From: 2-12-FULL-35-15 sp036386835 | GTDB lineage: Bacteria > Bacteroidota > Bacteroidia > 2-12-FULL-35-15 | Assembly (NCBI GenBank): GCA_036386835.1 | Contig: DASVUX010000027.1 | Coordinates: 62,001 to 126,000 of the forward strand | DNA length: 64,000 nucleotides | Direction: 5' to 3' | Part shown: positions 43,539 to 52,681 of the stretch, piece by piece | Numbering within the stretch: the first letter of the stretch is position 1 | Layout: each line of letters opens with the position of its first letter | Made by a program: the position numbers and the translations under genes | Notes under the pieces: model-generated | Told to the model about the DNA's origin: nothing | Databases searched by the model: none | The model's input: the letters and a program-made list of their open reading frames with translations, nothing else

Positions 43539-43638
43539 ATGTGTGAGTTATTGATTAGAAATCGGGTTCCATTATTGACCTCAAATTTAGACATAATAGT
43601 GAAATCAGGTCATTAACTTTTACAGTAGTTGATAAAAT

Positions 43639-43666
43639 AAAAAAGCCCCGGTATAACCGGGGCTTA
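43639..43666 (-). terminator. Terminator after the 43702 gene
   Basis: AAGCCCCGG and CCGGGGCTT form a perfect nine-bp stem with a five-base loop, followed on the minus strand by TTTT and further T-rich sequence. Confidence 0.85.
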
Positions 43667-43701
43667 ATTAAACTAATGTCTAACCCTTATTAATTTATCC
43701 T

Positions 43702-44154
43702 TTAGTTTTCACTGTATGCCGGCAATTTACCTTCTTTGATCAATTGCATGCTTTTTAATTTATGCTCCTCAAAATTACCGAAACATAAAGCATCTAGTAA
43801 TTCTTTTTTTGTAAGCTGAGGATCATTTAATTGCGCTTTGATTTCTTTTTCACAACGATCAACATACTTTTCAAAACGCTCCGGTGCCCAGATGTATTGT
43901 AATTTGAACCACTCGGGCTGAGTACGGTCTACCATAAATTCAGTAGGCATATCATCACTCATTTTTATATTTGTTTTTATATCGAGGCCTTCAAACTTTT
44001 TAGGTAAAAGACGATTGTCGAATACCAATGGACGACTGATCTTTATTACATGCTTTTTCTTCTTAGGATCAACCATAGCCAACCCCTCAATTGTCAAACC
44101 TTTTTTCTTAAGGTGACCATACTTAGACTCAAAGCTTTTTAATATTTCGAACAT
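43702..44154 (-). CDS. Conserved-looking cytoplasmic protein of unknown function
   Basis: 150 residues, no signal peptide or membrane segment. The N-terminal half has a beta-strand character (GLTIEGLAMVDPKKKKHVIK, PLVFDNRLLPKKFEGLDIK) and the C-terminal half is helical and charged (WAPERFEKYVDRCEKEIKAQ). I do not recognise a family and see no catalytic motif. It has its own -7 promoter element and terminator, so it is a monocistronic, probably functional gene. Confidence 0.75.
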   Translation of the reverse strand: MFEILKSFESKYGHLKKKGLTIEGLAMVDPKKKKHVIKISRPLVFDNRLLPKKFEGLDIKTNIKMSDDMPTEFMVDRTQPEWFKLQYIWAPERFEKYVDRCEKEIKAQLNDPQLTKKELLDALCFGNFEEHKLKSMQLIKEGKLPAYSEN

Positions 44155-44177
44155 GGTTATACTAATTTGGTGGATAA

Positions 44178-44185
44178 CAAAGATA
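44178..44185 (-). promoter_or_regulatory. -7 promoter element of the 43702 gene
   Basis: TATCTTTG on the minus strand matches TAnnTTTG and lies 23 bases upstream of the start codon. Confidence 0.55.
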
Positions 44186-44261
44186 CAACATATTCCCCGT
44201 TTTGAGTTATTAACACCCCAACATTTAGACCATTGATTTACAATGCACTATGATTGTTGAA

Positions 44262-44350
44262 AAACCATAGATGAACGCGGATTTGAGCCGATAAATCCAT
44301 GAATATTCCCGCTGAACAACATTTTTAGATTGTAAGCAACTGTTGTTCAG
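44262..44350. repeat. Degenerate repeat and inverted repeat in the 44155-44429 gap
   Basis: CATAGATGAACGCGGATTTG (44266-44285) resembles a dispersed intergenic repeat. After it, CTGAACAAC (44312-44320) and GTTGTTCAG (44342-44350) form a nine-bp inverted repeat with a 21-base loop. It lies downstream of the phosphatase operon but has no T tract. Nothing else was seen in this gap. Confidence 0.4.
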
Positions 44351-44429
44351 TGGATTACAGGATGGGTGTTCTCCAACACCGCTCCGCGATAGGGAATACA
44401 GAAGATTTGTGTGCTTAATTGATTAAAAA

Positions 44430-45140
44430 TCAGATTTTTACGCCAATAATGAGAACGTCATCAATCTGTTCCAGGTTACCTCTCCAGCTTTCAAAAACGG
44501 TTTCCAATACAGCTTTCTGGTTTTCCATCGGGAGATGGCAATTTGCTAGGAGGGTTTCCTGCAGTTGTTTGTATTTGAATTTTTTCCCTTTCGCACCTCC
44601 GAATTGATCTGCATATCCATCCGTGAATGTATAAATTATATCACCCTTCAGGAGGCTCAGCTTTTGAAGGGAGAACGGTTTCATCTCACCGCCATATTTC
44701 CCCACAGGCATTTTGTCGGGTTTGTATTCTGTCACTTTTCCATCTCTCACATGCCATAACGGGTTATTGGCTGCGGCAAATTCCAGCTGCATATTCTCAA
44801 AATCATAAGCACAAAGCACACAGTCCATTCCATCCTTGCTTTCTTCAACACTTCCTTCCGGGTTTAAAGAAGTAATGATCCCGTTTCTCATATTATCAAG
44901 GATCTCATTCGGATGAATAAGATTACGCTCGATGATGGATTCATTCAACCGGGAAATTCCCATCATGCTCATTAGTGCTCCCGGCACCCCATGGCCCGTG
45001 CAGTCTGCGGTACACATATAGAACAATTCATTTTTACTTCCTGTAGGCTTATGAGCGAGCGCATGATAAAAGTCACCGCTTACAATATCCTTCGGCTTGT
45101 AGAGAATAAAAAAGTTCTTTGTTTCAGTAAGTGTTTCCAT
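44430..45140 (-). CDS. Stand-alone SpoIIE/PP2C serine/threonine phosphatase
   Basis: 236 residues, beginning just where the phosphatase domain starts: FILYKPKDIVSGDFY, then CTADCTGHGVPGALMSMMGI, DGMDCVLCAYD, NNPLWHVR and FTDGYADQFGGAKGKKF. All metal-binding residues are kept, so it is probably active. It lies 22 bases after the 546-residue TPR gene, which ends at the linker where this domain would normally begin. The two look like a split form of the intact TPR-phosphatase at 48451. They are in different frames with about 75 bases of extra sequence between them, so it is not a simple frameshift. Confidence 0.88.
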   Translation of the reverse strand: METLTETKNFFILYKPKDIVSGDFYHALAHKPTGSKNELFYMCTADCTGHGVPGALMSMMGISRLNESIIERNLIHPNEILDNMRNGIITSLNPEGSVEESKDGMDCVLCAYDFENMQLEFAAANNPLWHVRDGKVTEYKPDKMPVGKYGGEMKPFSLQKLSLLKGDIIYTFTDGYADQFGGAKGKKFKYKQLQETLLANCHLPMENQKAVLETVFESWRGNLEQIDDVLIIGVKI

Positions 45141-45162
45141 GATTGCTAAAGTAAATATTTTT

Positions 45163-46803
45163 TTACTGACAGGCAGCTTTTTCCGGATTATTCAACCTGC
45201 TCCCGCTGGTCATTCTCAGGAGTGTATTATGCACATAAACCTCTGAAGGCAGCAAAGACCTCTGGATCCGGCCCGCATAATTGATGCTGTCGATGATCTC
45301 TTTCTGCTTCTGCTCTACAGTTCTTGTTTGTATTTCAATAACACTTTTCTGGTGCCTGGCAGACCTTAATGAACGGAATACAACTGCAGCGATAAGAATT
45401 AGTGCAAGTGCAATTGAGGAGAAGAGCAGGAGAATTGCATTTTGTTTCTTTTTATCCGCTGCCGCCAATGCTTCCTTTTTTTCCTGTTCGGCTTTAACCT
45501 CAGATTCCTTTTTGGCAAATGCATAATTCATTTCATGCCGTGTCAGCTCTTTTTCCTTGTCCTGGTTAAACAGGGAATCTTTCACGGCTGTATAATGTTT
45601 GAAATAGGACAAGGCCCTCCTGTGATCATTTACCGTTGTATAAAGCTGACTAAGGTATAAGTTATGATCTTTTTGCAGGTTGAGGTCACCTATACTTTCT
45701 GAAAGCCTGATCGCTTTCAGCAGGTACGGTTCTGCATGAACAGGATCGTTTTTTGCCGTGTAAACAGAGCCGATATTACCAAGCCATATTGCACTGCGGT
45801 TCTGGTCGCCAATTTCTTCTGAGATTTCCAGGGCATTAAAAAGGCATTCAAGACCTTTGTCATAATCTTTCAGATCGATTAATGCAGCACCTAAATTACC
45901 TGTCCATAACCCGATAGCATTTTTATCACCTGTTTCTTCCGAGAGCTTAAGTGCTTTTTGATAGTATTTTAATGCTTCCGGTAAATTCTTAAGCGCTTTA
46001 TAAGTATTGGCGATATTCCCATTATTGCTGGCCATCCCTACTTTATTACCTATCTGGGTGTCGAGCAGCAGTGCACGGTTATAATATTCAAGTGTTTTCT
46101 TAAAATCCCCCTGGTTTGCAAATGCCAGTGCAATTCCAGCGATGTTGGCGGCCACCAGTTGCCTGTAATTTACTGCCTCACTTATTTTCAGCGAACGGAA
46201 GAAACATTCAAGGGCTTTGTTGTGCTCCCCCTGGTTACTATAGATAAAGCCCATATTCAAGAGATGCCGGCAAACACCTTTCTCATTCCCGAGGCGCTCG
46301 TCCATGACCAGGGCTTTTGAATAATACTGTAGTGCCTGTCCGTATTTTCCCTGCATGTAATAAACGATACCGATATTACCATATCTTACTGCCATGCCTT
46401 TAACATCGTTGTTCCAGATATCTGATTGCAGGATTTTTAAGAATATCTGCAGCGCCAGGGGATAGTTTGCCCGGTTCAGCGCCACCCGGCCCAGGTTGTT
46501 TTCGGAATTGGAAATGTATTTTTCCAGGCGCTCTTTCATAAACGGAGCCCGCCCCGACTTCAAGAGTGAGACAGACAGGTCACTCACTTTTCCGGAATAA
46601 TAAACAGAGCTGTCGTAAGCGGCAATATCGAAATAGAGTGTTGCCAATGCGTTCATGGAATTGATATGGGAAGTATCGGTTGCAACCGCAGGGATTACTG
46701 CAAGCAGAGAATCGATCTTAGCCCTCTGTGCATTGGCGGAGACGGCCGTTAAAAGAAGCAGCATGGCGTGGCAAACACGGAGAATATATTTACGCGCTTT
46801 CAT
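45163..46803 (-). CDS. TPR-transmembrane signalling protein without its output domain
   Basis: 546 residues. Signal peptide (YILRVCHAMLLLLTAVSANA), then about eight TPR units (60-400; repeated GNIG.VY or N.G.....YDKGLE patterns), a coiled coil with a single membrane helix (AILLLFSSIALALILIAAVVF, about 455-475), then a cytoplasmic coiled coil ending in DSINYAGRIQRSLLPS. In the paralogue at 48451 that linker runs straight into a phosphatase; here 27 unrelated residues follow and the protein stops. The phosphatase is encoded separately at 44430. It overlaps the previous gene by 14 bases. Likely periplasmic sensing with output by the neighbouring phosphatase. Confidence 0.85.
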   Translation of the reverse strand: MKARKYILRVCHAMLLLLTAVSANAQRAKIDSLLAVIPAVATDTSHINSMNALATLYFDIAAYDSSVYYSGKVSDLSVSLLKSGRAPFMKERLEKYISNSENNLGRVALNRANYPLALQIFLKILQSDIWNNDVKGMAVRYGNIGIVYYMQGKYGQALQYYSKALVMDERLGNEKGVCRHLLNMGFIYSNQGEHNKALECFFRSLKISEAVNYRQLVAANIAGIALAFANQGDFKKTLEYYNRALLLDTQIGNKVGMASNNGNIANTYKALKNLPEALKYYQKALKLSEETGDKNAIGLWTGNLGAALIDLKDYDKGLECLFNALEISEEIGDQNRSAIWLGNIGSVYTAKNDPVHAEPYLLKAIRLSESIGDLNLQKDHNLYLSQLYTTVNDHRRALSYFKHYTAVKDSLFNQDKEKELTRHEMNYAFAKKESEVKAEQEKKEALAAADKKKQNAILLLFSSIALALILIAAVVFRSLRSARHQKSVIEIQTRTVEQKQKEIIDSINYAGRIQRSLLPSEVYVHNTLLRMTSGSRLNNPEKAACQ

Positions 46804-48454
46804 TGTTATTATTCTGGTCTTCTTTCCTGAGACGTTCCCAATGCCTGCTAATATAATTTTCTGACGTGATCAGGGAGGTCTGGATTCTTTTTGCATAATG
46901 GATGCTATCAAGTACCTCCTTTTGTTTTTCTTCAACGAGTGATTTCTGGCTTTCTATTATCTTCTTCTGCTTTTTCGTAAGTCTCAGCGAACGGAATACA
47001 AGGATGGCAATAAGACCTGCAGCAAAGGCAACAGCGGTTAGCATCAGGAAGAGGATCTTCTGTCGCTTTTTTTCAGTTTGAGCTACGGCTTCTTTTTTTT
47101 CTTCTTCTGCTTTAAAAGCTGCAGATCTTTTATCGAACTCGTAATTCAGCTCATGCCTGGTAAGCTCTTTTTCTTTTTCTTCACTGAATAATGAATCTTT
47201 TGCTGCTGCATAGGATCTGTAATGGAGAAGAGATTTTCCGAATTCCCCTGTAAGCTCATAAAGCTCGCTGAGTTCCAGTTCATATTTCATTTTTTCTTCA
47301 AGGATCCCGACACTGTCTGCCACTCCAACAGCCTCGAGAAAATAATGCTCAGCTTTTTTGTATTCTTTTCGCTGCATTGAAATGGAGCCCAGCGCACCCA
47401 TGCTGAGCGCAATGTTTTTTTTATCGCCCGATTCCTCAGCGATCCGTAATGCTTCCAGGTTTTTTTTCAGGGCAAGTTCCAGGTTGCCAAGGCTCTCATG
47501 GACTGAAGCTATATTTATCAGGGATATTGAAAGGTAATTCTTATTGTTGAGTTCTTCAGCGATCGAATAATATTGCTCAAAATACTCCAGGGCTTCATCC
47601 AGCGCCTTTCTGAAATTAAGCGTATCGCCTTTAGATAGGAACTCCCGGGCCTTTGACTGGAATACAGTTCCGATATTCCCGACTGAACCAGCCATGCTGT
47701 TCCTGTTGTTTATCTGCCGGGCAAGTTCAAGTGACCTTTTATAATACTCCAGGGCTTTATCATTATTACCCATATCGGAATATACTACTCCTATATTCGA
47801 CAGCCGGGCACACATGCCGTATTTATTTCCGAACTCTTCATCGATCTTCAATGACCGGAAATAATATTCCAGCGCTTTGGAATAATTTCCCTGGTTCTTG
47901 TAAATAACACCGATGTTTCCCAATGACCCTCCTGTTTTCTTGCGATCACCCGCCAGCTCCTGCCCGGCAAGCGCTTTGTGATAATAGTCGAGCGCCTTCG
48001 TGTAATCACCCTGTGCATAATAAGCGATACCCAGGTTGGAAAGCACTGCATTCCGGGATCTCACAGCTCTTTTTTTCAGTTGGTTATCTTCCGACCGGAT
48101 GATTTCTTCCCAGATCCGCAGCGATAGTTCATTTGCTTTTACAGCCCCGGAGTATTCTCCCTTGAGGTAAAGGATCCATCCAATCTTGTGGCAGGAAGAA
48201 CCTATGCCGGCTTTCCATCCAAGTTCCTCTGAAAGACTTTTAGCTTCTTCTGCGAGGATCAGGGCTGTATCAGGGTTGTTATTGCTTAATTCCCACGCAA
48301 GGTCATTAAGATGCACAACCTTATTTGTATCTGCTTTGTCCGATCTGATCAGCCGCAGTATAGAGTCTGCATTTACTTCCTGTGCCCTTATAAATACCGG
48401 CTGGAAAAAAAGGATCAAATAGATTATATTTTTCTTCAGGTATATTCTCATCAT
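46790..48454 (-). CDS. TPR-transmembrane signalling protein, paralogue lacking phosphatase
   Basis: 554 residues with the same layout: signal peptide (IIYLILFFQPVFIRAQ), about eight TPR units (60-410, with GNIGVIYKNQGNYSKALEYY), coiled coil, membrane helix (ILFLMLTAVAFAAGLIAILV, about 465-485) and the linker VLDSIHYAKRIQTSLITSEN. It ends 21 residues later (HWERLRKEDQNNNNESA) with no phosphatase domain and none in any frame downstream. Its start overlaps the stop of the intact paralogue by four bases, so the genes are translationally coupled. It could act as a partner or dominant sensor for its neighbours. Confidence 0.85.
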   Translation of the reverse strand: MMRIYLKKNIIYLILFFQPVFIRAQEVNADSILRLIRSDKADTNKVVHLNDLAWELSNNNPDTALILAEEAKSLSEELGWKAGIGSSCHKIGWILYLKGEYSGAVKANELSLRIWEEIIRSEDNQLKKRAVRSRNAVLSNLGIAYYAQGDYTKALDYYHKALAGQELAGDRKKTGGSLGNIGVIYKNQGNYSKALEYYFRSLKIDEEFGNKYGMCARLSNIGVVYSDMGNNDKALEYYKRSLELARQINNRNSMAGSVGNIGTVFQSKAREFLSKGDTLNFRKALDEALEYFEQYYSIAEELNNKNYLSISLINIASVHESLGNLELALKKNLEALRIAEESGDKKNIALSMGALGSISMQRKEYKKAEHYFLEAVGVADSVGILEEKMKYELELSELYELTGEFGKSLLHYRSYAAAKDSLFSEEKEKELTRHELNYEFDKRSAAFKAEEEKKEAVAQTEKKRQKILFLMLTAVAFAAGLIAILVFRSLRLTKKQKKIIESQKSLVEEKQKEVLDSIHYAKRIQTSLITSENYISRHWERLRKEDQNNNNESA

Positions 48455-50472
48455 TTCATTTTCAGCCCAATGATAAGTATGTCATCCACCTGCTCAAGCC
48501 TGCCTTTCCAGTCATTCAGATGCTTCTCAAGTAAAGGGGCCTGTTCCTCAACCTCAAGGCCGGAAATCTTAAGAAAGAGCTCCTGTAATTTTGAATACAT
48601 AAACTTCTTGCCCCTGGCGCCACCAAACTGATCGGCATACCCATCTGTGAAAAGATAGATCATATCCCCCGGCTGAAGTTGTATTGTTTCTGTTGAATAG
48701 GATAGCGGCAGGTCGATTTTACCGATCGATTGTTTTGTCGGTTTAACATCAATGATGCTCGTATTCCTGATGATCCAAAGGGGATTATTTGCTCCCGACC
48801 ATTTTAACTGCATGGTCTTTTTATTAAGGGAGCACAGGGAGATGTCCATTCCGTCCTTTACTTCTTCTTCACTTCTTTCAAAAGTTTCAGTCACCAGTTC
48901 CCGTACGTTATCAAGGATCTTCCCCGGGTCGGTTATCCCGAACTCTTTTACAGACCTGTTCAGTGCATTCGAGCAGACCATGCTTACCATTGCTCCGGGA
49001 ACACCATGCCCGGTACAGTCTGCTGCAGCAAATAATATTAACTCCTCATTGTTTTCTTTGACGATCTCCATCCAGTAAAAATCTCCGGCCACAATATCTT
49101 TTGGTTTGTAAAAAATAAACGACCCCGGCAGGTGCTTTTCCATAAGACTGTGTGGAGGGAGTATGGCTTCCTGTAAACGCTTTGCATAGGAGATGGAAGA
49201 GAGGATCTCCGTTTGCTTCTGCTCGATAATGAGTTTTTGCTCTTCTGTTTCCTTGTTCTTGTTTTCAATGATTTGTTTTTGCCGGCTCGTTATCCTGAAA
49301 CGGTTATACATTACCCCGCCTGAGATCAGCAGCAGCAGAACGCCTCCGTACAGTGCGCGTTTCTGTGTTTTATCCTGGTCTATCTGCGCATTCTTTGCAA
49401 AGATGAGCGCGTCTTTTACTTTCCGATCTTCCGCATGTTTTGTGCTGTCAGCTGCCATGCGCTTGTCATACTCATACTGCAGCTCTTTTCTTGTGATCTC
49501 CCTTTGGGTTTCCTGCCGGAATAATGTATCCCTGATTACAATATATCTTTCATAACATTTCAGCGCTTTATCGCTTTGCTTTAATGCTTTGTAAGTTTCA
49601 TACATCACAAACATGGCTTCCTTCTCCGAACTCTGATCTTCCGTCTCTACAGCTATCTTCTTTCCTTTTTCCAGGTATTCAAGTGCCAGTGCGTATTTTT
49701 TTTGTTTCATATAGGACTTCCCGATGTTGGACATGGTGGTTGAAGTCCCTTGTTTATCACCTATTTCCTGGGAGAGCTTCAGGCTTTTCAGCTGGTATTC
49801 AAGTGCTTTTTCATAATCACCCATGTCGGAACACATGTTCCCGAGATTGGCGTTTGCAGCTGCAATGCCCTGTTTGTCACCGATCTCTTCGTAAGTATGA
49901 AGGCTCCGCTGGTTATAAACCAATGCTTTTGGAAAATCTTTCTGGATATTGTAAATGATCCCGATATTATTGAGGGCGCTTGCTTCGCCTTGCTTATTCT
50001 TTATTGCAATGAACAGGGGAAGGCTCCTGTGAAGATAATCCAGGGCTTTCTTCATCTCCCCGATATTAAGATAAATGCTGCCGATATTGGAAAGTGAAGC
50101 AGATACACCTTGCTTGTCGCCCAGCTGTTCGCGGATCTTTAAGCTCTGCTGGTAAAAATCGATCGCTTTAAGATAATCGCCCTTGATCTGGAAGGAAGCC
50201 CCGATGGTATTCAGTGCTTTGGCTTCCCACTTTTTATATTTTTTTTCCCTTGCGCGTTCCAGTTCTTCCTGGCCAAGTAAATAAGTAGAATCAGGATTTG
50301 TATAAAGAAGTGCCCAGGCAATATCATTGAAAGCTTCGAATCTTACACTGTCAGGATTCTTCGTATTCCTGTAAACCGACCATAATGAATCCACATTCTG
50401 ACCGTGAAGTGAGAAGGTCAGAGAAAAAAGAATAAGGCTTAAAAATAAGATCTTTTGTGTAATGTGTCTCAC
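48451..50472 (-). CDS. TPR-transmembrane-SpoIIE phosphatase signalling protein (intact)
   Basis: 673 residues from a GTG start. Signal peptide (ITQKILFLSLILFSLTFSLH), six or seven TPR units (about 60-320; GNIYLNIG... and AYNANLGNMCSDMGDYEKAL-type), coiled coil, one membrane helix (ALYGGVLLLLISGGVMY, about 372-390), cytoplasmic coiled coil, then a complete SpoIIE/PP2C domain (about 440-673): YKPKDIVAGDFYWM, AAADCTGHGVPGAMVSM, DGMDISLCSL and FTDGYADQFGGARGKKF. It senses something in the periplasm and dephosphorylates a cytoplasmic target, probably a STAS-type protein. It heads the operon and has a consensus promoter that implies a nearly leaderless mRNA. Confidence 0.9.
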   Translation of the reverse strand: MRHITQKILFLSLILFSLTFSLHGQNVDSLWSVYRNTKNPDSVRFEAFNDIAWALLYTNPDSTYLLGQEELERAREKKYKKWEAKALNTIGASFQIKGDYLKAIDFYQQSLKIREQLGDKQGVSASLSNIGSIYLNIGEMKKALDYLHRSLPLFIAIKNKQGEASALNNIGIIYNIQKDFPKALVYNQRSLHTYEEIGDKQGIAAANANLGNMCSDMGDYEKALEYQLKSLKLSQEIGDKQGTSTTMSNIGKSYMKQKKYALALEYLEKGKKIAVETEDQSSEKEAMFVMYETYKALKQSDKALKCYERYIVIRDTLFRQETQREITRKELQYEYDKRMAADSTKHAEDRKVKDALIFAKNAQIDQDKTQKRALYGGVLLLLISGGVMYNRFRITSRQKQIIENKNKETEEQKLIIEQKQTEILSSISYAKRLQEAILPPHSLMEKHLPGSFIFYKPKDIVAGDFYWMEIVKENNEELILFAAADCTGHGVPGAMVSMVCSNALNRSVKEFGITDPGKILDNVRELVTETFERSEEEVKDGMDISLCSLNKKTMQLKWSGANNPLWIIRNTSIIDVKPTKQSIGKIDLPLSYSTETIQLQPGDMIYLFTDGYADQFGGARGKKFMYSKLQELFLKISGLEVEEQAPLLEKHLNDWKGRLEQVDDILIIGLKMK

Positions 50473-50476
50473 CTAA

Positions 50477-50506
50477 CAAATATAACAAAGCTGGGGCTAA
50501 AACCAA
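50477..50506 (-). promoter_or_regulatory. Promoter of the TPR-phosphatase operon
   Basis: On the minus strand a -33 TTG (50504-50506) and a -7 TATATTTG (50477-50484) are separated by 19 bases, an excellent match to TTG-N17-23-TAnnTTTG. The -7 box ends four bases before the GTG start, so the transcript would be leaderless or nearly so. Confidence 0.65.
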
Positions 50507-50570
50507 GATATACGGATAATTTTTCCAGCTGCGGTTTCTCCTGGCCACCTGCCTCAGAACGGATTGGCAC

Positions 50571-50600
50571 AAAAAAAGCCCCAGGGGATCCGGGGCTTTA
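50571..50600 (-). terminator. Terminator after paaZ
   Basis: AAAGCCCC and GGGGCTTT form an eight-bp stem with a nine-base loop, followed on the minus strand by a run of seven T. Confidence 0.8.
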
Positions 50601-50617
50601 ACATGTTTTATCAGGGA

Positions 50618-52663
50618 TCAATTCTGATCTTTCTTTTTAACCATTGTAAGGATGGTTGCTATAGCTACCGTTTCACCTGTTTCATCATAAACATCCACAA
50701 GCCATTTTACAATGCCTTTCGCAATATCCTCTTCACTTTTCTTTTCCTGGTCAATTTTTTCCTTACATGTGAACCTCACCCCGATGGTTGTTCCGGGGTA
50801 AACAGGTTTTGTGAACCGGCATTCATCCAGGCCATAGTTTAACAATACCGGCCCTTTCTTCGCATCTACAAATAATCCGGCCGCTTTACTGAGCACAAAA
50901 TAACCATGGGCAACACGCCCTGTAAAAATAGTCCCTTCAAGTGATGTGGCATCCATATGGGCATAGAAATTATCACCGCTCACATTTGCAAAATTAACAA
51001 TGTCAGCTTCGCTGATGGTGTGCTTTGCTGTGATCAGTGTTTCACCAACTTCAAGTTCCTCGAAATATTTTTTGAAAGGATGTACATCTTTCTCAATGTA
51101 TTTTCCGCCATACTGATACTGGTTAGTGATCTTGCTGAGCGTAGTAGGTGAGCCCTGGATCGCAGTTCTCTGAAGGTAATGGAATACTCCGCGTTTACCG
51201 CCCATTTCTTCTCCGCCACCTGCGCGGCCCGGACCACCATGAACCAGCATCGGCAATGGTGAACCGTGGCCTGTGCTTTCCTTCGCACAGTCGGCATTCA
51301 ATATAAGGATCCTTCCGTGCATACTTGCTGCACCGAGAACATATTCTTTTGCAATGCGGTCATCCGCTGTAACTATTGAGCTTACCAATGAACCTTTGCC
51401 CATTTTGGCCAGCTCTATCGCTTCATCAAGGTTCTTGTAAGGCATAATAGTACTCACAGGTCCGAAAGCTTCCACATTGTGGACATCAGTATATTTAAAA
51501 GGCTGTTCGTTAAGGAACAGGATAGGGGACATAAACGCGCCTTTTGTTTTATCAGCACCTACAACTTCAAAATTCTTAAGGTCACCGAAAATGATCTTCT
51601 GGGTTTTGGACAGCAGCTCTACTTTTTCAGTCACTTCTTTTAATTGTGCAAGGCCTGCCAGTGATCCCATTCTTACGCCTTCCGTATTAGGATCACCGAT
51701 CACTGTTCCTGCGAGCCTTTTTCCAAGTGCGATCTGTACATCTTCCACCATGTTCTCCGGCACCATGATTCTTCTCACAGCAGTACATTTCTGTCCGGCC
51801 TTGGTGGTCATTTCACGCTGAACTTCTTTAATAAAAATCTCGAATTCCGTGGAGCCGGGTTTTACATCGGAACCAAGGATACAGCAGTTGAGTGAATCTG
51901 CTTCCATATTGAAATGCACAGCTTCTTCCAGTAACCTCGGATGCGATTTCAGCATGCGACCTGTTGAGGCAGAGCCTGTAAATGTTACTACATCCTGCGA
52001 TTGTACATGGTCAAGAATTCCATTTGCACTTCCGCAGATCAGCTGCAGCGCGCCTTCAGGAAGGATCCCCGAAGCGATGATCTCACGGGCTACTGCTTCT
52101 GTGAGGAACGATGTAACTGTTGCCGGTTTTACAACAGCAGGAACTCCTGCAAGCCAGTTAACGGCAACTTTTTCAAGCATTCCCCACACCGGGAAATTAA
52201 AGGCATTGATATGAACTGCAACACCTTCTTTCGGGACACAGATATGGTGCCCGATAAAAGTTCCGTTCTTGGAGAGCTTTGCAATATCTCCTTCCACACA
52301 AAACGGTTCATCCGGAAATTGCCGTCTTAAGCTTGCATAAGAGAACAGGTTCCCGATCCCGCCTTCAATATCCACCCAGCTATCTGCACGTGTTGCGCCA
52401 GTAGCCCAGCTGATCTTATAAAAATCTTCTTTCTTTGCCTGAAGGTGGAGGGCAAGCGCCTTCAGCATCCTTCCGCGTTCATGGAAGGTAAGCTTGCGAA
52501 GTTTTGGTCCGCCTGTCTTTCTTGCATATTCCAGCATTGCATTAAAATCGAGTCCTTTGCTGCTGGCCGTATTTATAGCTGCACCGGTGATCGCATTGTA
52601 TAATGTTTGTCCTTCGCCTTCACCTGCCAGCCATTGCCCCTGGGCATAATTCTGTAATTTCAT
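50618..52663 (-). CDS. paaZ: PaaZ: oxepin-CoA hydrolase / aldehyde dehydrogenase
   Basis: 681 residues. The N-terminal aldehyde dehydrogenase (about 1-520) has the catalytic Glu in NMEADSLNC, Cys in TTKAGQKCTAVRR and NAD-binding VTFTGSASTG. The C-terminal MaoC-like hot-dog domain (about 530-680) has the hydratase motif YAHMDATSLEGTIFTGRVAHG. This is the standard PaaZ architecture: hydrolytic ring opening of oxepin-CoA and oxidation of the resulting aldehyde in phenylacetate breakdown. No paaABCDE epoxidase genes are in the window. It may also serve other acyl-CoA aldehyde substrates. The acyltransferase gene ends 18 bases upstream. Confidence 0.9.
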   Translation of the reverse strand: MKLQNYAQGQWLAGEGEGQTLYNAITGAAINTASSKGLDFNAMLEYARKTGGPKLRKLTFHERGRMLKALALHLQAKKEDFYKISWATGATRADSWVDIEGGIGNLFSYASLRRQFPDEPFCVEGDIAKLSKNGTFIGHHICVPKEGVAVHINAFNFPVWGMLEKVAVNWLAGVPAVVKPATVTSFLTEAVAREIIASGILPEGALQLICGSANGILDHVQSQDVVTFTGSASTGRMLKSHPRLLEEAVHFNMEADSLNCCILGSDVKPGSTEFEIFIKEVQREMTTKAGQKCTAVRRIMVPENMVEDVQIALGKRLAGTVIGDPNTEGVRMGSLAGLAQLKEVTEKVELLSKTQKIIFGDLKNFEVVGADKTKGAFMSPILFLNEQPFKYTDVHNVEAFGPVSTIMPYKNLDEAIELAKMGKGSLVSSIVTADDRIAKEYVLGAASMHGRILILNADCAKESTGHGSPLPMLVHGGPGRAGGGEEMGGKRGVFHYLQRTAIQGSPTTLSKITNQYQYGGKYIEKDVHPFKKYFEELEVGETLITAKHTISEADIVNFANVSGDNFYAHMDATSLEGTIFTGRVAHGYFVLSKAAGLFVDAKKGPVLLNYGLDECRFTKPVYPGTTIGVRFTCKEKIDQEKKSEEDIAKGIVKWLVDVYDETGETVAIATILTMVKKKDQN

Positions 52664-52681
52664 TTTTATAATCTGTTAAAT

